A stretch of 64,000 nt of DNA from Streptococcus sp. HMSC067H01 (GCF_001814775.1 NZ_KV817799.1:43324-107323), one strand, 5' to 3'. Shown: positions 25,494 through 35,466, counted from the first letter of the stretch. Notes: generated by a model not told the origin, from the letters alone. Numbers and translations are program-made.

Positions 25494-26525
25494 ATGGTAT
25501 TTACAGCCAAAAGCCCTAAAATTAATATCCAAGAAGTTCGTAGTGTATCTAAATTAGAAGGTCAGGCCCTTGCCAAGAAACATCAACGGGATCAAGAACT
25601 TGAAGCGATTATTCGTGGTGAAGATCAGCGTATTCTCTTAGTGATTGGACCATGTTCATCTGATAACGAAGAAGCAGTCCTCGAGTATGCTAAACGTCTC
25701 TCAGCCTTGCAAGAGGAAGTCAAAGACCGTGTCTTTATGGTCATGCGTGTCTATACTGCTAAACCACGTACAAATGGTGACGGTTATAAGGGCTTGATTC
25801 ATCAGCCGAATGCCAAAGAAGCGCCTAGCCTCATCAATGGAATCAAGGCTGTTCGCCATCTGCATTATCGCGTTATTTCTGAAACAGGAATGACCACGGC
25901 GGATGAAATGTTATATCCAGAGAACCTTCCCTTGGTAGATGATCTAATTTCCTACATGGCAGTTGGAGCTCGTTCTGTCGAAGATCAGCAACACCGTTTT
26001 GTAGCTAGTGGAGCAGATTTTTCAACTGGCTTTAAAAATCCAACATCTGGCAATCTCAATGTCATGTTTAATGGGATTTATGCGGCACAAAATAAGCAGA
26101 GCTTCCTTTTCTTGGGGAAAGAAGTCGAGACGACTGGAAATCCACTCTCTCATGCTATTCTTCGTGGGGCCCTCAATGAATACGGGAAAAATATTCCTAA
26201 CTATTATTACGATAATCTAGTGGACACCATTGCCCAGTATGAAGAGATGGGGCTTGAAAATCCATTTATCATCATCGATACCAACCATGATAATTCAGGA
26301 AAACAATATATGGAACAGATCCGTATTGTTCGCCAAACCTTGATTAACCGCGACTGGAATGAAAAGATTAAAAAATATGTTCGTGGATTTATGATTGAAT
26401 CCTATCTAGAGGATGGACGTCAAAATGAGCCGGAGGTCTTTGGTAAATCCATCACGGATCCATGTCTAGGTTGGGAAAATACGGAAGCTTTGGTTCGAGA
26501 AATCTATCAAAGACTAGGAGAATAA
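25494..26525 (+). CDS. 3-deoxy-7-phosphoheptulonate (DAHP) synthase, copy 1
   Basis: A 343-residue class I alpha DAHP synthase, the first step of the shikimate pathway (PEP plus erythrose 4-phosphate). The metal Cys is in VIGPCSSDN, substrate residues in YTAKPRTNGDGYKGL, and metal His, Glu and Asp in TNHDNSGK, MIESYLEDG and SITDPCLGW. It is paired with a very similar copy one base downstream. The two isoenzymes probably differ in feedback inhibition by Phe or Tyr; which is which cannot be read from the sequence (pneumococcal relatives are called aroF/aroG). Confidence 0.93.
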   Translation: MVFTAKSPKINIQEVRSVSKLEGQALAKKHQRDQELEAIIRGEDQRILLVIGPCSSDNEEAVLEYAKRLSALQEEVKDRVFMVMRVYTAKPRTNGDGYKGLIHQPNAKEAPSLINGIKAVRHLHYRVISETGMTTADEMLYPENLPLVDDLISYMAVGARSVEDQQHRFVASGADFSTGFKNPTSGNLNVMFNGIYAAQNKQSFLFLGKEVETTGNPLSHAILRGALNEYGKNIPNYYYDNLVDTIAQYEEMGLENPFIIIDTNHDNSGKQYMEQIRIVRQTLINRDWNEKIKKYVRGFMIESYLEDGRQNEPEVFGKSITDPCLGWENTEALVREIYQRLGE

Positions 26526-26526
26526 A

Positions 26527-27558
26527 ATGGCATTTATTGAAAAGGGTCAAGAAATCGATATTGAAGCGATAAAAGCAGAAACACAATTATCTGCAGAGGC
26601 TTTGAGTCGTAAGGAAAGTCGTGATCGTGAATTAGCAGAGATCATCTCTGGTAAGGATGAGCGTATCCTACTAGTCATAGGGCCATGTTCTTCTGACAAT
26701 GAAGAAGCAGTCCTTGAGTATGCTCGTCGCTTGTCGGACTTGCAGAAAAAAGTGGCCGATAAGATTTTTATGGTCATGCGTGTATATACTGCTAAACCAC
26801 GCACCAATGGAGATGGCTATAAGGGTTTGGTGCACCAGCCGGACACTTCAAAAGCTCCGAGCTTGATTAATGGTTTGCAGGCTGTTCGCCAGCTACATTA
26901 TCGGGTTATTACTGAAACAGGATTGACAACAGCTGATGAGATGCTCTACCCGTCCAATCTCGTTTTGGTTGATGATTTGGTCAGCTATCATGCGGTAGGG
27001 GCACGTTCTGTGGAGGACCAGGAACACCGCTTTGTGGCTTCAGGAATCGATGCGCCAGTTGGGATGAAAAATCCAACTTCTGGTAATTTGTCGGTCATGT
27101 TCAATGCCATCTACGCGGCACAAAACAAGCAAACCTTCCTTTATCATGGACAAGAAGTTGAGACATCTGGCAATCCCTTGGCCCACGTCATCCTTCGTGG
27201 GGCCTTAAATGAGTATGGGAAAAATGAACCCAACTTTTACTATGAAACCCTGTTAAACTCAATCCAAGGTTATGAGAAAATGGGCTTGGAAAATCCCTTT
27301 ATTATCATTGATACCAATCATGACAATTCAGGTAAGCAGTATCTAGAGCAAATCCGCATCGTACGCCAGGCTTTGCTCAATCGTGATTGGAATGAGAAAA
27401 TCAAGAAAACAGTCCGTGGTTTTATGATTGAGTCTTATCTAGCAGATGGTCGTCAAAATCAGCCAGAAATATTTGGTTGTTCGATTACAGATCCATGTCT
27501 AGGTTGGGAACATACAGAAGCCTTGGTAGAAGAAATTTACGCTACCTTAACAAAATAA
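26527..27558 (+). CDS. 3-deoxy-7-phosphoheptulonate (DAHP) synthase, copy 2
   Basis: A 343-residue paralogue of the preceding enzyme, identical in length and in all active-site motifs (VIGPCSSDN, YTAKPRTNGDGYKGL, TNHDNSGK, MIESYLADG, SITDPCLGW). Differences cluster at the N-terminus and in surface segments such as the stretch after ARSVED, where allosteric sites of this class lie. It starts one base after the first copy's stop (TAAA-ATG), with its ribosome site inside that gene. Confidence 0.93.
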   Translation: MAFIEKGQEIDIEAIKAETQLSAEALSRKESRDRELAEIISGKDERILLVIGPCSSDNEEAVLEYARRLSDLQKKVADKIFMVMRVYTAKPRTNGDGYKGLVHQPDTSKAPSLINGLQAVRQLHYRVITETGLTTADEMLYPSNLVLVDDLVSYHAVGARSVEDQEHRFVASGIDAPVGMKNPTSGNLSVMFNAIYAAQNKQTFLYHGQEVETSGNPLAHVILRGALNEYGKNEPNFYYETLLNSIQGYEKMGLENPFIIIDTNHDNSGKQYLEQIRIVRQALLNRDWNEKIKKTVRGFMIESYLADGRQNQPEIFGCSITDPCLGWEHTEALVEEIYATLTK

Positions 27559-27604
27559 ATGAAAAGGATGGAGTTGGGGGTATCTCAACTTCTTTTGATG
27601 AAAA

Positions 27605-27976
27605 ATGATAGTTGGACATGGCATTGATATCGAAGAATTAGCGTCGATACAAGAGGCGGTTGAAAGAAAAGACAGTTTTGCCCAGCGTGTTTTGACGGTC
27701 AAGGAACTGGAACGCTTTACTGGACTTAAAGGACGCAGAAAAATAGAATATCTAGCAGGGCGTTGGTCTGCCAAAGAAGCTTTTGCTAAGGCTATGGGAA
27801 CCGGAATAGGCAAGCTTAGTTTTCAGGATTTAGAGATTTTGAATGACGAGAAGGGGGCCCCTTATTTTAGCCAAGCTCCTTTTCATGGTAAGATTTGGCT
27901 ATCGATCAGCCACACTGAACAATATGCAACTGCAAGTGTAATTTTGGAGGAATCTCATGAAAACAAGTCCACATAG
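27605..27976 (+). CDS. acpS: holo-[acyl-carrier-protein] synthase
   Basis: A 123-residue phosphopantetheinyl transferase that activates ACP for fatty-acid synthesis. Metal-binding Asp is in GHGIDIEE and Glu in [15 protein letters not shown]. The start ATG 27605 has no clear Shine-Dalgarno (the sequence before it is CTTTTGATGAAAA), so translation may be weak or depend on upstream ribosomes. Its 3' end overlaps alr by 20 bases. Confidence 0.93.
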   Translation: MIVGHGIDIEELASIQEAVERKDSFAQRVLTVKELERFTGLKGRRKIEYLAGRWSAKEAFAKAMGTGIGKLSFQDLEILNDEKGAPYFSQAPFHGKIWLSISHTEQYATASVILEESHENKST

Positions 27977-29060
27977 ACCAACCAAGGCTCTTATTGATCT
28001 AGGAGCAATCCGCTATAACATCCAGCAAATGGGAACTCATATTCCACAAGGGACTCTCAAATGGGCGGTTGTAAAGGCTAATGCATATGGTCATGGGGCG
28101 GTCGCTGTTGCGACGGCTATCCAGTCAGATGTTGACGGATTTTGCGTTTCAAATATCGATGAAGCACTGGAACTTCGTCAGGCAGGTATTGCTAAGAAGA
28201 TTCTCATTTTAGGGGTATCTGAGGTCGAGTCAATTCCACTAGCCCAAGAATTTGATATTACCTTGACGGTAGCTGGTCTAGAGTGGGTGCAAGCCTTATT
28301 GGCTACCCATTCAGACCTATCTGGGCTAACAGTTCACCTTAAAATCGACTCAGGTATGGGACGGATTGGTTTTAGAGATGCTAGAGAAGCTCAAGAGGTC
28401 CAAGTTTTGCTTCAGGAACATGGAGCTTATGTTGAAGGGGTTTTTACTCACTTTGCGACAGCAGATGAGAAGTCAGAGGTCTACTTTGAACAACAATTGC
28501 AGCATTTCAAAGCGATTCTAGCAGAATTTAAAGATTTGCCAGAACTGGTTCATGCAAGCAACTCGGCTACAACCCTTTGGCATGCGGAAACGATTTTCAA
28601 AGCGGTTCGTATGGGGGATGCTATGTACGGACTCAATCCTAGTGGACAGGTCTTGGAATTACCCTATGACCTCAAACCAGCCTTATCCTTGGAATCTGCC
28701 TTGGTTCATGTCAAGACAGTTTCAGCAGGTGCTTATGTAGGCTATGGAGCTACTTATGAATCTGATTCCGAACAAGTTATCGCTACTCTACCAATCGGCT
28801 ATGCAGATGGTTGGACACGAGATATGCAGAATTTTTCAGTTCTGGTTGATGGGCAATTGTGCCCCATCGTAGGGCGTGTATCCATGGACCAAATCACCAT
28901 TCGCTTACCTAAGCTTTATCCATTGGGTACCAAGGTAACCTTGATTGGCTCAAACGGGAACAAGGAGATTACTGCAACAGACGTAGCAGTTTACCGAGGA
29001 ACCATCAATTATGAGGTGGTTTGTCTCCTCAGTGATCGAATTCCGAGAGAATATTATTAA
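27957..29060 (+). CDS. alr: alanine racemase
   Basis: A 367-residue PLP enzyme that supplies D-alanine for peptidoglycan. The PLP lysine is in [10 protein letters not shown] near residue 40, and the second catalytic base Tyr in [10 protein letters not shown] near residue 262. TIM-barrel then beta domain, normal length. Its ribosome site (TTGGAGG) is inside acpS, in the usual acpS-alr order. Confidence 0.96.
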   Translation: MKTSPHRPTKALIDLGAIRYNIQQMGTHIPQGTLKWAVVKANAYGHGAVAVATAIQSDVDGFCVSNIDEALELRQAGIAKKILILGVSEVESIPLAQEFDITLTVAGLEWVQALLATHSDLSGLTVHLKIDSGMGRIGFRDAREAQEVQVLLQEHGAYVEGVFTHFATADEKSEVYFEQQLQHFKAILAEFKDLPELVHASNSATTLWHAETIFKAVRMGDAMYGLNPSGQVLELPYDLKPALSLESALVHVKTVSAGAYVGYGATYESDSEQVIATLPIGYADGWTRDMQNFSVLVDGQLCPIVGRVSMDQITIRLPKLYPLGTKVTLIGSNGNKEITATDVAVYRGTINYEVVCLLSDRIPREYY

Positions 29061-29084
29061 AAAACAGAAGGAAAGGAGTGTAGC

Positions 29085-31100
29085 ATGAATTTACACCAAC
29101 CCTTGCATGTCTTGCCAGGCGTGGGACCTAAATCAGCAGAGAAATATGCCAAACTAGGAATTGAAAACTTGCAAGATCTCTTGCTTTACTTTCCTTTCCG
29201 TTATGAAGATTTCAAGACCAAGCAGGTACTAGAGCTAGAAGATGGCGAGAAGGCGGTTCTGTCTGGTCAGGTGGTAACGCCAGCTAGTGTTCAGTATTAT
29301 GGATTTAAGCGTAATCGCCTACGCTTTAGCATCAAGCAGGGAGAGGTTGTTTTTGCGGTCAATTTCTTTAATCAACCCTATTTGGCTGATAAGATTGAGC
29401 TGGGTGCGACTCTTGCTGTCTTTGGTAAGTGGGATCGTGCTAAGGCTAGTCTGACAGGGATGAAGGTTTTGGCCCAAGTGGATGATGAACTTCAACCTGT
29501 CTATCGCTTAGCTCAAGGAGTTAGTCAAGCTGCCTTGGTTAAGGTGATTAAGACTGCCTTTGATCAAGGATTGGACCTCTTGATAGAGGAAAATCTCCCC
29601 CAGTCCTTGCTAGATAAATACAAACTCATGTCCCGTTGCCAGGCCGTTCGCGCTATGCATTTCCCTAAGGATTTGGCAGAGTACAAACAGGCCTTTCGTC
29701 GAATCAAGTTTGAGGAACTCTTTTATTTTCAAATGCAATTGCAAAGCCTCAAGTCTGAAAATATGATTCAAGGAAGTGGTCTGGTCTTGAACTGGTCTCC
29801 AGAAAAGTTAGTAAAAGTGCAAGGAGATCTGCCTTTTGCTTTGACCCAAGCTCAAGAAAAGAGTCTGCAAGAAATCTTGACTGATATGAGTTCTGACCGC
29901 CATATGAATCGCCTTCTACAAGGGGATGTCGGTAGTGGGAAGACAGTGGTTGCAGGACTAGCTATGTATGCTGCTGTAACGGCGGGTTATCAGGCAGCTC
30001 TAATGGTTCCGACAGAGATCCTTGCAGAGCAACATTTTGAAAGTCTAGAAAGTCTCTTTCCTGATTTGAAACTAGCTCTCCTAACGGGTTCACTAAAAGC
30101 TGCAGAAAAACGCACGGTTTTGGAAACGATTGCTAAGGGGGAAGCCGATGTGATCATCGGTACCCATGCTCTTATACAAGACGGCGTGGACTATGCCCGA
30201 CTAGGCTTGATTATCATCGATGAGCAACACCGCTTTGGTGTGGGACAAAGACGCATCCTACGTGAAAAAGGAGAAAATCCAGATGTCCTCATGATGACGG
30301 CAACTCCCATACCACGGACCTTGGCCATTACAGCCTTTGGGGATATGGATGTATCTATTATTGACCAGATGCCAGCGGGACGAAAACCAATCGTAACACG
30401 CTGGATCAAGCATGAACAACTGCCCCAGGTCTTGACTTGGTTAGAGAGTGAGATTCAGAAGGGTTCACAAGCCTATGTTATTTCTCCCTTGATTGAAGAA
30501 TCTGAAGCCTTGGACTTAAAAAATGCTATTGCTTTATCGGAAGAATTGACGGTTCATTTTTCTGGCAAAGCAAGAGTTGCCCTCTTACACGGTAAGATGA
30601 AGAGTGATGAAAAAGACCAGATTATGCAGGAGTTCAAAGATAGAAAGACTGATATTCTGGTTTCGACAACGGTTATCGAGGTTGGGGTTAATGTTCCCAA
30701 TGCGACGGTCATGATTATCATGGATGCTGATCGTTTCGGACTCAGCCAGCTTCATCAGCTTCGAGGTCGTGTAGGTCGTGGGGATAAGCAGTCTTATGCA
30801 GTTCTAGTGGCCAATCCTAAAACGGACTCAGGTAAAGACCGCATGCGTATCATGACGGAAACGACCAATGGTTTTGTCCTTGCAGAAGAAGATTTGAAAA
30901 TGCGGGGTTCTGGTGAAATCTTTGGAACCAGACAGTCAGGTCTACCAGAGTTTCAAGTGGCTGATATTATCGAAGATTTTCCGATTCTTGAGGAAGCGCG
31001 TAAGGTAGCTGGTTATATCAGCTCTCTTCCTAACTGGCAGGAGGATCCAGAGTGGCATATGATTGCCCTAAATCTAGAAAAGAAAGAACATTTAGATTAA
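29085..31100 (+). CDS. recG: ATP-dependent DNA helicase RecG
   Basis: A 671-residue fork-reversal helicase. An N-terminal wedge/OB domain is followed by Walker A QGDVGSGKT near residue 280, motif II IIDEQHRFG, and motif VI with QLRGRVGRG, ending with the RecG C-terminal hook. AAGGAGTG precedes ATG 29085. Third gene of acpS-alr-recG. A BOX element begins at its stop codon. Confidence 0.96.
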   Translation: MNLHQPLHVLPGVGPKSAEKYAKLGIENLQDLLLYFPFRYEDFKTKQVLELEDGEKAVLSGQVVTPASVQYYGFKRNRLRFSIKQGEVVFAVNFFNQPYLADKIELGATLAVFGKWDRAKASLTGMKVLAQVDDELQPVYRLAQGVSQAALVKVIKTAFDQGLDLLIEENLPQSLLDKYKLMSRCQAVRAMHFPKDLAEYKQAFRRIKFEELFYFQMQLQSLKSENMIQGSGLVLNWSPEKLVKVQGDLPFALTQAQEKSLQEILTDMSSDRHMNRLLQGDVGSGKTVVAGLAMYAAVTAGYQAALMVPTEILAEQHFESLESLFPDLKLALLTGSLKAAEKRTVLETIAKGEADVIIGTHALIQDGVDYARLGLIIIDEQHRFGVGQRRILREKGENPDVLMMTATPIPRTLAITAFGDMDVSIIDQMPAGRKPIVTRWIKHEQLPQVLTWLESEIQKGSQAYVISPLIEESEALDLKNAIALSEELTVHFSGKARVALLHGKMKSDEKDQIMQEFKDRKTDILVSTTVIEVGVNVPNATVMIIMDADRFGLSQLHQLRGRVGRGDKQSYAVLVANPKTDSGKDRMRIMTETTNGFVLAEEDLKMRGSGEIFGTRQSGLPEFQVADIIEDFPILEEARKVAGYISSLPNWQEDPEWHMIALNLEKKEHLD

Positions 31101-31205
31101 TACTCTTCAAAAATCAAATTCAAACCACGTCAACGTCGCCTTGCCGTACTCAAGTACAGCCTGCGGCTAGTTTCCTAGTTTGCTCTTTGATTTTCATTGA
31201 GTATA
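31099..31205 (+). repeat. BOX element (boxA-boxC, no boxB)
   Basis: TACTCTTCAAAAATC start, CCACGTCAACGTCGCCTTG boxA core, then the boxC end GCTCTTTGATTTTCATTGAG. The first bases overlap the recG stop (TAATACTC). Confidence 0.88.
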
Positions 31206-31287
31206 AGCTTTTTCTAAGGAAAACTTAAGCTAGCTTTCAGGTTTGGCCCTTATACTAGAGTCATCAAAAAGAAACGAGGACTCTCAT

Positions 31288-31365
31288 ATGACAATGAAGA
31301 TTAAAGTGAATTATCAAAAAACATTTCAAGAAGTAGTAGAAGCAGACAAGCTTGCTACAAAATAG
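31288..31365 (+). CDS. 25-residue small ORF between two BOX elements
   Basis: ATG 31288 codes for a basic amphipathic peptide of 25 residues (MTMKIKVNYQKTFQEVVEAD, then KLATK). An ACGAGGA ribosome site lies upstream, TATACT at about 31252 is a possible -10, and a compact terminator follows 8 bases after the stop. It looks like a complete small transcription unit. It may be a small protein or the shortened remnant of a longer gene. I do not recognise it. Confidence 0.4.
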   Translation: MTMKIKVNYQKTFQEVVEADKLATK

Positions 31366-31373
31366 TAGTTATT

Positions 31374-31395
31374 AAGGGCGATAGAGCCCTTTTTA
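31374..31395 (+). terminator. terminator after the small ORF
   Basis: AAGGGC pairs with GCCCTT, six-base loop, then T-run. Confidence 0.75.
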
Positions 31396-31406
31396 AATAC
31401 TTGCTT

Positions 31407-31559
31407 TATACTCTTCAAAAATCTCTTCAAACCACGTCAGCTTCGCCTTGCCGTATGTGTGGTTACTGACTTCGTCAGTTTCATCTACAACCTCAAAGCA
31501 GTGCTTTGAGCAACCTGCGGCTAGCTTTCTAGTTTGCTCTTTGATTTTCATTGAGTATT
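31407..31559 (+). repeat. BOX element (boxA-boxB-boxC)
   Basis: Starts TATACTCTTCAAAAATCTC, has the boxA core CACGTCAGCTTCGCCTTGCC, a boxB segment with TGACTTCGTCA and CAAAGCAGTGCTTTG hairpins, and the boxC end. Confidence 0.92.
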
Positions 31560-31599
31560 AGGCGAAATATGATAGACTTTTAGTAGATAGAATCAGTAT

Positions 31600-31617
31600 A
31601 ATTACGCTATACCAATT
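31600..31617. promoter_or_regulatory. NagR-type (dre-like) site 1 upstream of glmS
   Basis: AATTACGCTATACCAATT, ending 7 bases before the glmS -35. Its reverse strand AATTGGTATAG resembles known NagR/YvoA dre sites. Confidence 0.5.
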
Positions 31618-31624
31618 TTTATTC

Positions 31625-31653
31625 TTGACAAGTAAAAGAAACAAGTATATACT
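31625..31653 (+). promoter_or_regulatory. strong sigma-A promoter of glmS
   Basis: TTGACA (31625-31630), 17-base spacer, TATACT (31648-31653). The transcript would have a leader of about 73 bases. Confidence 0.85.
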
Positions 31654-31678
31654 GTTTTTGCTGATTCTGCAAAGCGAG

Positions 31679-31696
31679 AATTAGACTATACCAATT
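31679..31696. promoter_or_regulatory. NagR-type (dre-like) site 2 in the glmS leader
   Basis: AATTAGACTATACCAATT, identical to site 1 at 16 of 18 positions and located just past the transcription start, so a bound repressor would block elongation or initiation. Confidence 0.5.
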
Positions 31697-31697
31697 C

Positions 31698-31733
31698 AAG
31701 GGGAAAGCACAGCTTGTCTGTGTCGTATATACT
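31698..31733 (+). promoter_or_regulatory. glmS ribosome site separated from the start codon by a hairpin
   Basis: AAGGGGA (31698-31704) is 29 bases from ATG. GCACAG (31707-31712) pairs with CTGTGT (31718-31723) between them. With the hairpin folded the gap shrinks to about 12 bases. The MCGIVG start is fixed by the enzyme's N-terminal Cys, so the start cannot be moved. Confidence 0.5.
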
Positions 31734-33542
31734 ATGTGTGGAATTGTTGGTGTTGTTGGAAACACAAATGCAACTGATATTTTGATTCAAGGGCTTGAAA
31801 AGCTCGAATACCGTGGTTATGATTCTGCGGGAATTTTTGTCCTAGGTGGTGCTGAAAACCATTTGGTGAAGGCTGTTGGTCGTATTGCAGAATTGTCCGC
31901 TAAAACTGCTGGCGTTGAGGGGACAACTGGTATTGGACATACTCGTTGGGCCACTCACGGTAAACCAACAGAAGACAATGCTCACCCACATCGCTCTGAG
32001 ACAGGACGTTTTGTATTGGTCCACAATGGGGTGATTGAGAACTACCTTGAAATCAAGGAACAATACCTTACAGGTCACCACTTTAAGGGACAAACAGATA
32101 CAGAAATCGCTGTACACTTGATTGGAAAATTTGTTGAAGAAGACGGCATGTCAGTACTTGAAGCCTTTAAAAAAGCTCTTCACATTATCCGTGGTTCTTA
32201 TGCCTTTGCCTTGGTTGACTCACAAGATCCTGAAGTCATCTATGTGGCTAAGAATAAATCACCACTTTTGATTGGTCTTGGAGATGGTTACAACATGGTC
32301 TGCTCAGATGCTATGGCTATGATTCGTGAAACTAACCAATACATGGAGGTTCATGACCAAGAGTTGGTTATCGTGAAAGCTGATAGCGTTGAAGTGCAAG
32401 ACTATGATGGTAATAGCCATGAGCGTGCTAGCTACACTGCTGAACTTGACTTGTCAGATATCGGTAAGGGAACTTACCCTTACTACATGCTTAAAGAAAT
32501 CGATGAGCAACCAACGGTGATGCGTAAGTTGATCCAAGCCTATACAGATGAGGCTGGTCAAGTAGTGGTTGATCCAGCTATCATCAAGGCTGTTCAAGAC
32601 TCAGACCGTATCTACATTCTAGCAGCTGGGACTTCTTACCACGCAGGATTTGCTTCTAAGAAAATGTTGGAAGAATTGACAGATACGCCAGTTGAACTTG
32701 GTATCTCCTCAGAGTGGGGCTATGGTATGCCACTTCTCAGCAAAAAACCACTCTTCATCTTTATCAGCCAATCTGGTGAAACAGCTGATAGCCGTCAGGT
32801 TTTGGTCAAGGCCAATGAAATGGGAATTCCAAGCTTGACAGTGACAAACGTGCCGGGTTCAACTCTTTCTCGTGAAGCCAACCATACTATGCTTCTTCAT
32901 GCAGGTCCTGAAATTGCCGTAGCATCAACCAAAGCATATACTGCGCAAATCGCAGCTCTTGCCTTCCTTGCGAAAGCGGTCGGTGAAGCAAATGGCAATG
33001 AAAAAGCCAAAGCCTTTGATTTGGTTCATGAGTTGTCAATCGTGGCTCAGTCTATCGAATCAACCCTTTCAGAAAAAGAATTGATTGATAGCAAGGTGCG
33101 TGACCTTCTTGAAACAACACGCAATGCCTTTTACATCGGACGTGGCCAAGATTACTACGTAGCCATGGAAGCCAGTCTTAAGCTCAAAGAAATCTCTTAT
33201 ATCCAATGTGAAGGTTTTGCGGCTGGAGAGCTCAAGCATGGAACTATTGCTTTGATTGAAGAAGGAACGCCTGTATTGGCCCTCTTGTCAGACCCGGTTC
33301 TAGCTAACCACACTCGCGGAAATATCCAAGAAGTGGCAGCACGTGGCGCTAAGATCCTGACTATTGCAGAAGAAAATGTTGCTAAAGATACCGATGATAT
33401 TGTCCTTACGACCGTACACCCTTACCTCTCACCAATCTCAATGGTCGTACCAACACAATTGGTCGCTTACTTTGCAACTCTACACCGTGGACTTGATGTG
33501 GACAAGCCACGTAACCTTGCTAAGTCAGTAACGGTAGAATAA
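31734..33542 (+). CDS. glmS: glutamine-fructose-6-phosphate aminotransferase
   Basis: A 602-residue enzyme making glucosamine-6-phosphate, the entry to cell-wall amino sugars. The N-terminal glutaminase has the nucleophile Cys directly after Met (MCGIVGVVG), and two SIS domains follow ([20 protein letters not shown]), ending in [11 protein letters not shown]. Strong promoter, two NagR-type sites and a leader hairpin suggest repression when amino sugars are available. No glmS ribozyme is seen. A BOX element begins 3 bases past its stop. Confidence 0.97.
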   Translation: MCGIVGVVGNTNATDILIQGLEKLEYRGYDSAGIFVLGGAENHLVKAVGRIAELSAKTAGVEGTTGIGHTRWATHGKPTEDNAHPHRSETGRFVLVHNGVIENYLEIKEQYLTGHHFKGQTDTEIAVHLIGKFVEEDGMSVLEAFKKALHIIRGSYAFALVDSQDPEVIYVAKNKSPLLIGLGDGYNMVCSDAMAMIRETNQYMEVHDQELVIVKADSVEVQDYDGNSHERASYTAELDLSDIGKGTYPYYMLKEIDEQPTVMRKLIQAYTDEAGQVVVDPAIIKAVQDSDRIYILAAGTSYHAGFASKKMLEELTDTPVELGISSEWGYGMPLLSKKPLFIFISQSGETADSRQVLVKANEMGIPSLTVTNVPGSTLSREANHTMLLHAGPEIAVASTKAYTAQIAALAFLAKAVGEANGNEKAKAFDLVHELSIVAQSIESTLSEKELIDSKVRDLLETTRNAFYIGRGQDYYVAMEASLKLKEISYIQCEGFAAGELKHGTIALIEEGTPVLALLSDPVLANHTRGNIQEVAARGAKILTIAEENVAKDTDDIVLTTVHPYLSPISMVVPTQLVAYFATLHRGLDVDKPRNLAKSVTVE

Positions 33543-33544
33543 AC

Positions 33545-33660
33545 TAATACTCATCAAAAATCTCTTTAAACCACGTCAGCTTCCATCCACAACCTCAAAA
33601 CACTGTTTTGAGCAACCTGCGGCTAGCTTCCTAGTTTGCTCTTTGATTTTCATTGAGTAT
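33545..33660 (+). repeat. BOX element, internally deleted
   Basis: TAATACTCATCAAAAATCTC start, CCACGTCAGCTTC, then direct entry into the second half of boxB (AAAACACTGTTTTGAGCAAC) and boxC. The CGCCTTGCCGTA part of boxA is missing. Confidence 0.85.
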
Positions 33661-33677
33661 AAGAGTTTAAATCATAA

Positions 33678-33735
33678 CAAAAAGTGAACAAAATAGTTTT
33701 CTGAAAATCAGAATCCTGCTTTGTTCATTTTTTTA
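33678..33735 (+). terminator. terminator downstream of glmS
   Basis: AAGTGAACAAA pairs with TTTGTTCATTTT, with an inner stem TTTTCTG/CAGAA, followed by a T-run. From here to 33842 I see nothing further. Confidence 0.65.
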
Positions 33736-33842
33736 TGTATATTTAAGGTAAAACAAGGAGTAAATTAGGAGGCTTAGGTAGATAATTAAAATTCAGTAAT
33801 TAAATTAAAAGCCTTTAAAAAACAATTCGACTTGATCACCAT

Positions 33843-33890
33843 AAAAAACCTCCAAGAGCTGGATGATAAGGATCCAAGTCTCAGAGGAGT
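33843..33890 (-). terminator. probable terminator of the DUF1846 gene
   Basis: On the minus strand CTCC...GGAG stems with an inner GGATCC part are followed by six T. The stem is imperfect. Confidence 0.45.
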
Positions 33891-33902
33891 GAGTGTCATA
33901 TT

Positions 33903-35387
33903 TTATTTGCGATACAAACGATCGTATTGGTAGTAAGGGTCAAAGGTTACGTTGATTCCTAGTTTACGAAGAACGTTTTTGTCTTCGTCTGTTAGGATAA
34001 TCGTAGAGTGAGCTTCGCTTCCTTTGAGGTTTCCGAGTTCTTTCATGGCACGATCTGCATCAGGATTCTGCATAGCTGTGATTGCAAGTGCGATAAGGAT
34101 TTCATTTGAGTGGAGTCGGGGATTGCGACTACCCAAGTGATTGATTTTCAAACCTTGAATTGGTTTCACCACTTCTGGTTCAATTAATTTTGTTTCAGCA
34201 TTGATGTTAGCTGATTTCTTGATTGCATTGATCAAAGCAGCGGCTGTTGGACCAAAGAGTTCTGAGTTCTTACCAGTAACGATTTCACCAGAAGGTAATT
34301 CAAGAGCTAGAGCTGGTCCGCCTGTTTCTTCTGCTTTTTGACGTGCGGCAACAGCAACCTTTCTATCAGCTGGTGTGATACCTAGGTCATTCATGAGCAA
34401 CTCAATTTTCTTAACGGCAGTTTCACCGACTTTTTCAGCCTTGAAATCAAGAACAGTTTGATAGTAGCGACGGATAATTTCCTGTTTAGATGCTTCAATG
34501 GCAGCGTCGTTATCAGTGATTGCAAAGCCAACCATATTGACACCCATGTCAGTTGGAGATGCATAAGGAGACTCCCCCAAGATACGTTCCAGCATACGCT
34601 TAAGAACAGGGAAAATTTCAATGTCGCGGTTGTAGTTGACTGTGGTTTCTCCATAAGTTTGGAGATGGAATGGGTCAATCATGTTGACATCATCTAGGTC
34701 TGCTGTAGCAGCTTCATAAGCCAAGTTGACTGGGTGATGAAGTGGGAGATTCCAAACTGGGAAGGTTTCAAATTTGGCATAACCAGACTTGATACCATTG
34801 ATTTGGTCGTGGTACATGTTAGACATACAAGTTGCCAATTTCCCTGAACCAGGTCCAGGCGCAGTCACGACAATCAAGTTACGACTAGTTTTGATATAGT
34901 CGTTTTTCCCCATACCTTCAGGCGAGATGATGTGGTCCATATCTGTCGGATATCCCTTGATAGGGTAGTGGAGATAAGAGTCGATACCATTTTTCTCTAA
35001 TTGATTACGGAAGGCATCAGCTGCCGGTTGGCCTGCATATTGAGTAATGACAACTGAACCAACAAAGATACCGAGTTCATTGAATTTATCGATTAGACGA
35101 AGGACCTCTTGGTCGTAGGAAATGCCCAAGTCTCCACGAGCTTTTGAGTGCTCGATATTGCTAGCGTTGATGGCAATTACAACCTCGACCTGTTCCTTCA
35201 ACTCTTGCAAGAGTTTGATTTTATTGTCAGGCTCATAACCGGGAAGAACACGAGCAGCGTGGAAGTCTTCCAACATCTTGCCCCCAAACTCCAAGTAGAG
35301 CTTGCCGTCAAATTGGTTGATGCGCTCCAAGATATGGTCGCGTTGTAGATTTAAATATTGTTCAGAACTAAAAGCTTGTTTTTTCAT
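33903..35387 (-). CDS. DUF1846 domain-containing protein
   Basis: A 494-residue cytosolic protein of the DUF1846 family, conserved in streptococci and clostridia, with an ATP-binding-like N-terminal fold ([18 protein letters not shown] is the nearest to a nucleotide loop) and [15 protein letters not shown] near the start. Function not established. I start at ATG 35387, preceded by AGAGG. The upstream in-frame residues are hydrophobic leader sequence without a ribosome site and overlap a TATAAT at 35407-35412. Divergent to dexB. Confidence 0.85.
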   Translation of the reverse strand: MKKQAFSSEQYLNLQRDHILERINQFDGKLYLEFGGKMLEDFHAARVLPGYEPDNKIKLLQELKEQVEVVIAINASNIEHSKARGDLGISYDQEVLRLIDKFNELGIFVGSVVITQYAGQPAADAFRNQLEKNGIDSYLHYPIKGYPTDMDHIISPEGMGKNDYIKTSRNLIVVTAPGPGSGKLATCMSNMYHDQINGIKSGYAKFETFPVWNLPLHHPVNLAYEAATADLDDVNMIDPFHLQTYGETTVNYNRDIEIFPVLKRMLERILGESPYASPTDMGVNMVGFAITDNDAAIEASKQEIIRRYYQTVLDFKAEKVGETAVKKIELLMNDLGITPADRKVAVAARQKAEETGGPALALELPSGEIVTGKNSELFGPTAAALINAIKKSANINAETKLIEPEVVKPIQGLKINHLGSRNPRLHSNEILIALAITAMQNPDADRAMKELGNLKGSEAHSTIILTDEDKNVLRKLGINVTFDPYYQYDRLYRK

Positions 35388-35466
35388 TTTTTTACCTCTG
35401 ACTTCTATTATATAAAAAAAATAGAAGATAAGAAACAACGGAGGTTCGAAATAAAGAAAAAGATTG

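Noticed and set aside
31654-31733. glmS ribozyme in the glmS leader
   Set aside because: The leader is only about 80 bases and lacks the ribozyme core; two NagR-type sites explain regulation better.
34391-34697. overlapping plus and minus ORFs inside the DUF1846 gene
   Set aside because: Shadow frames; the DUF1846 frame is full length with a ribosome site and promoter.
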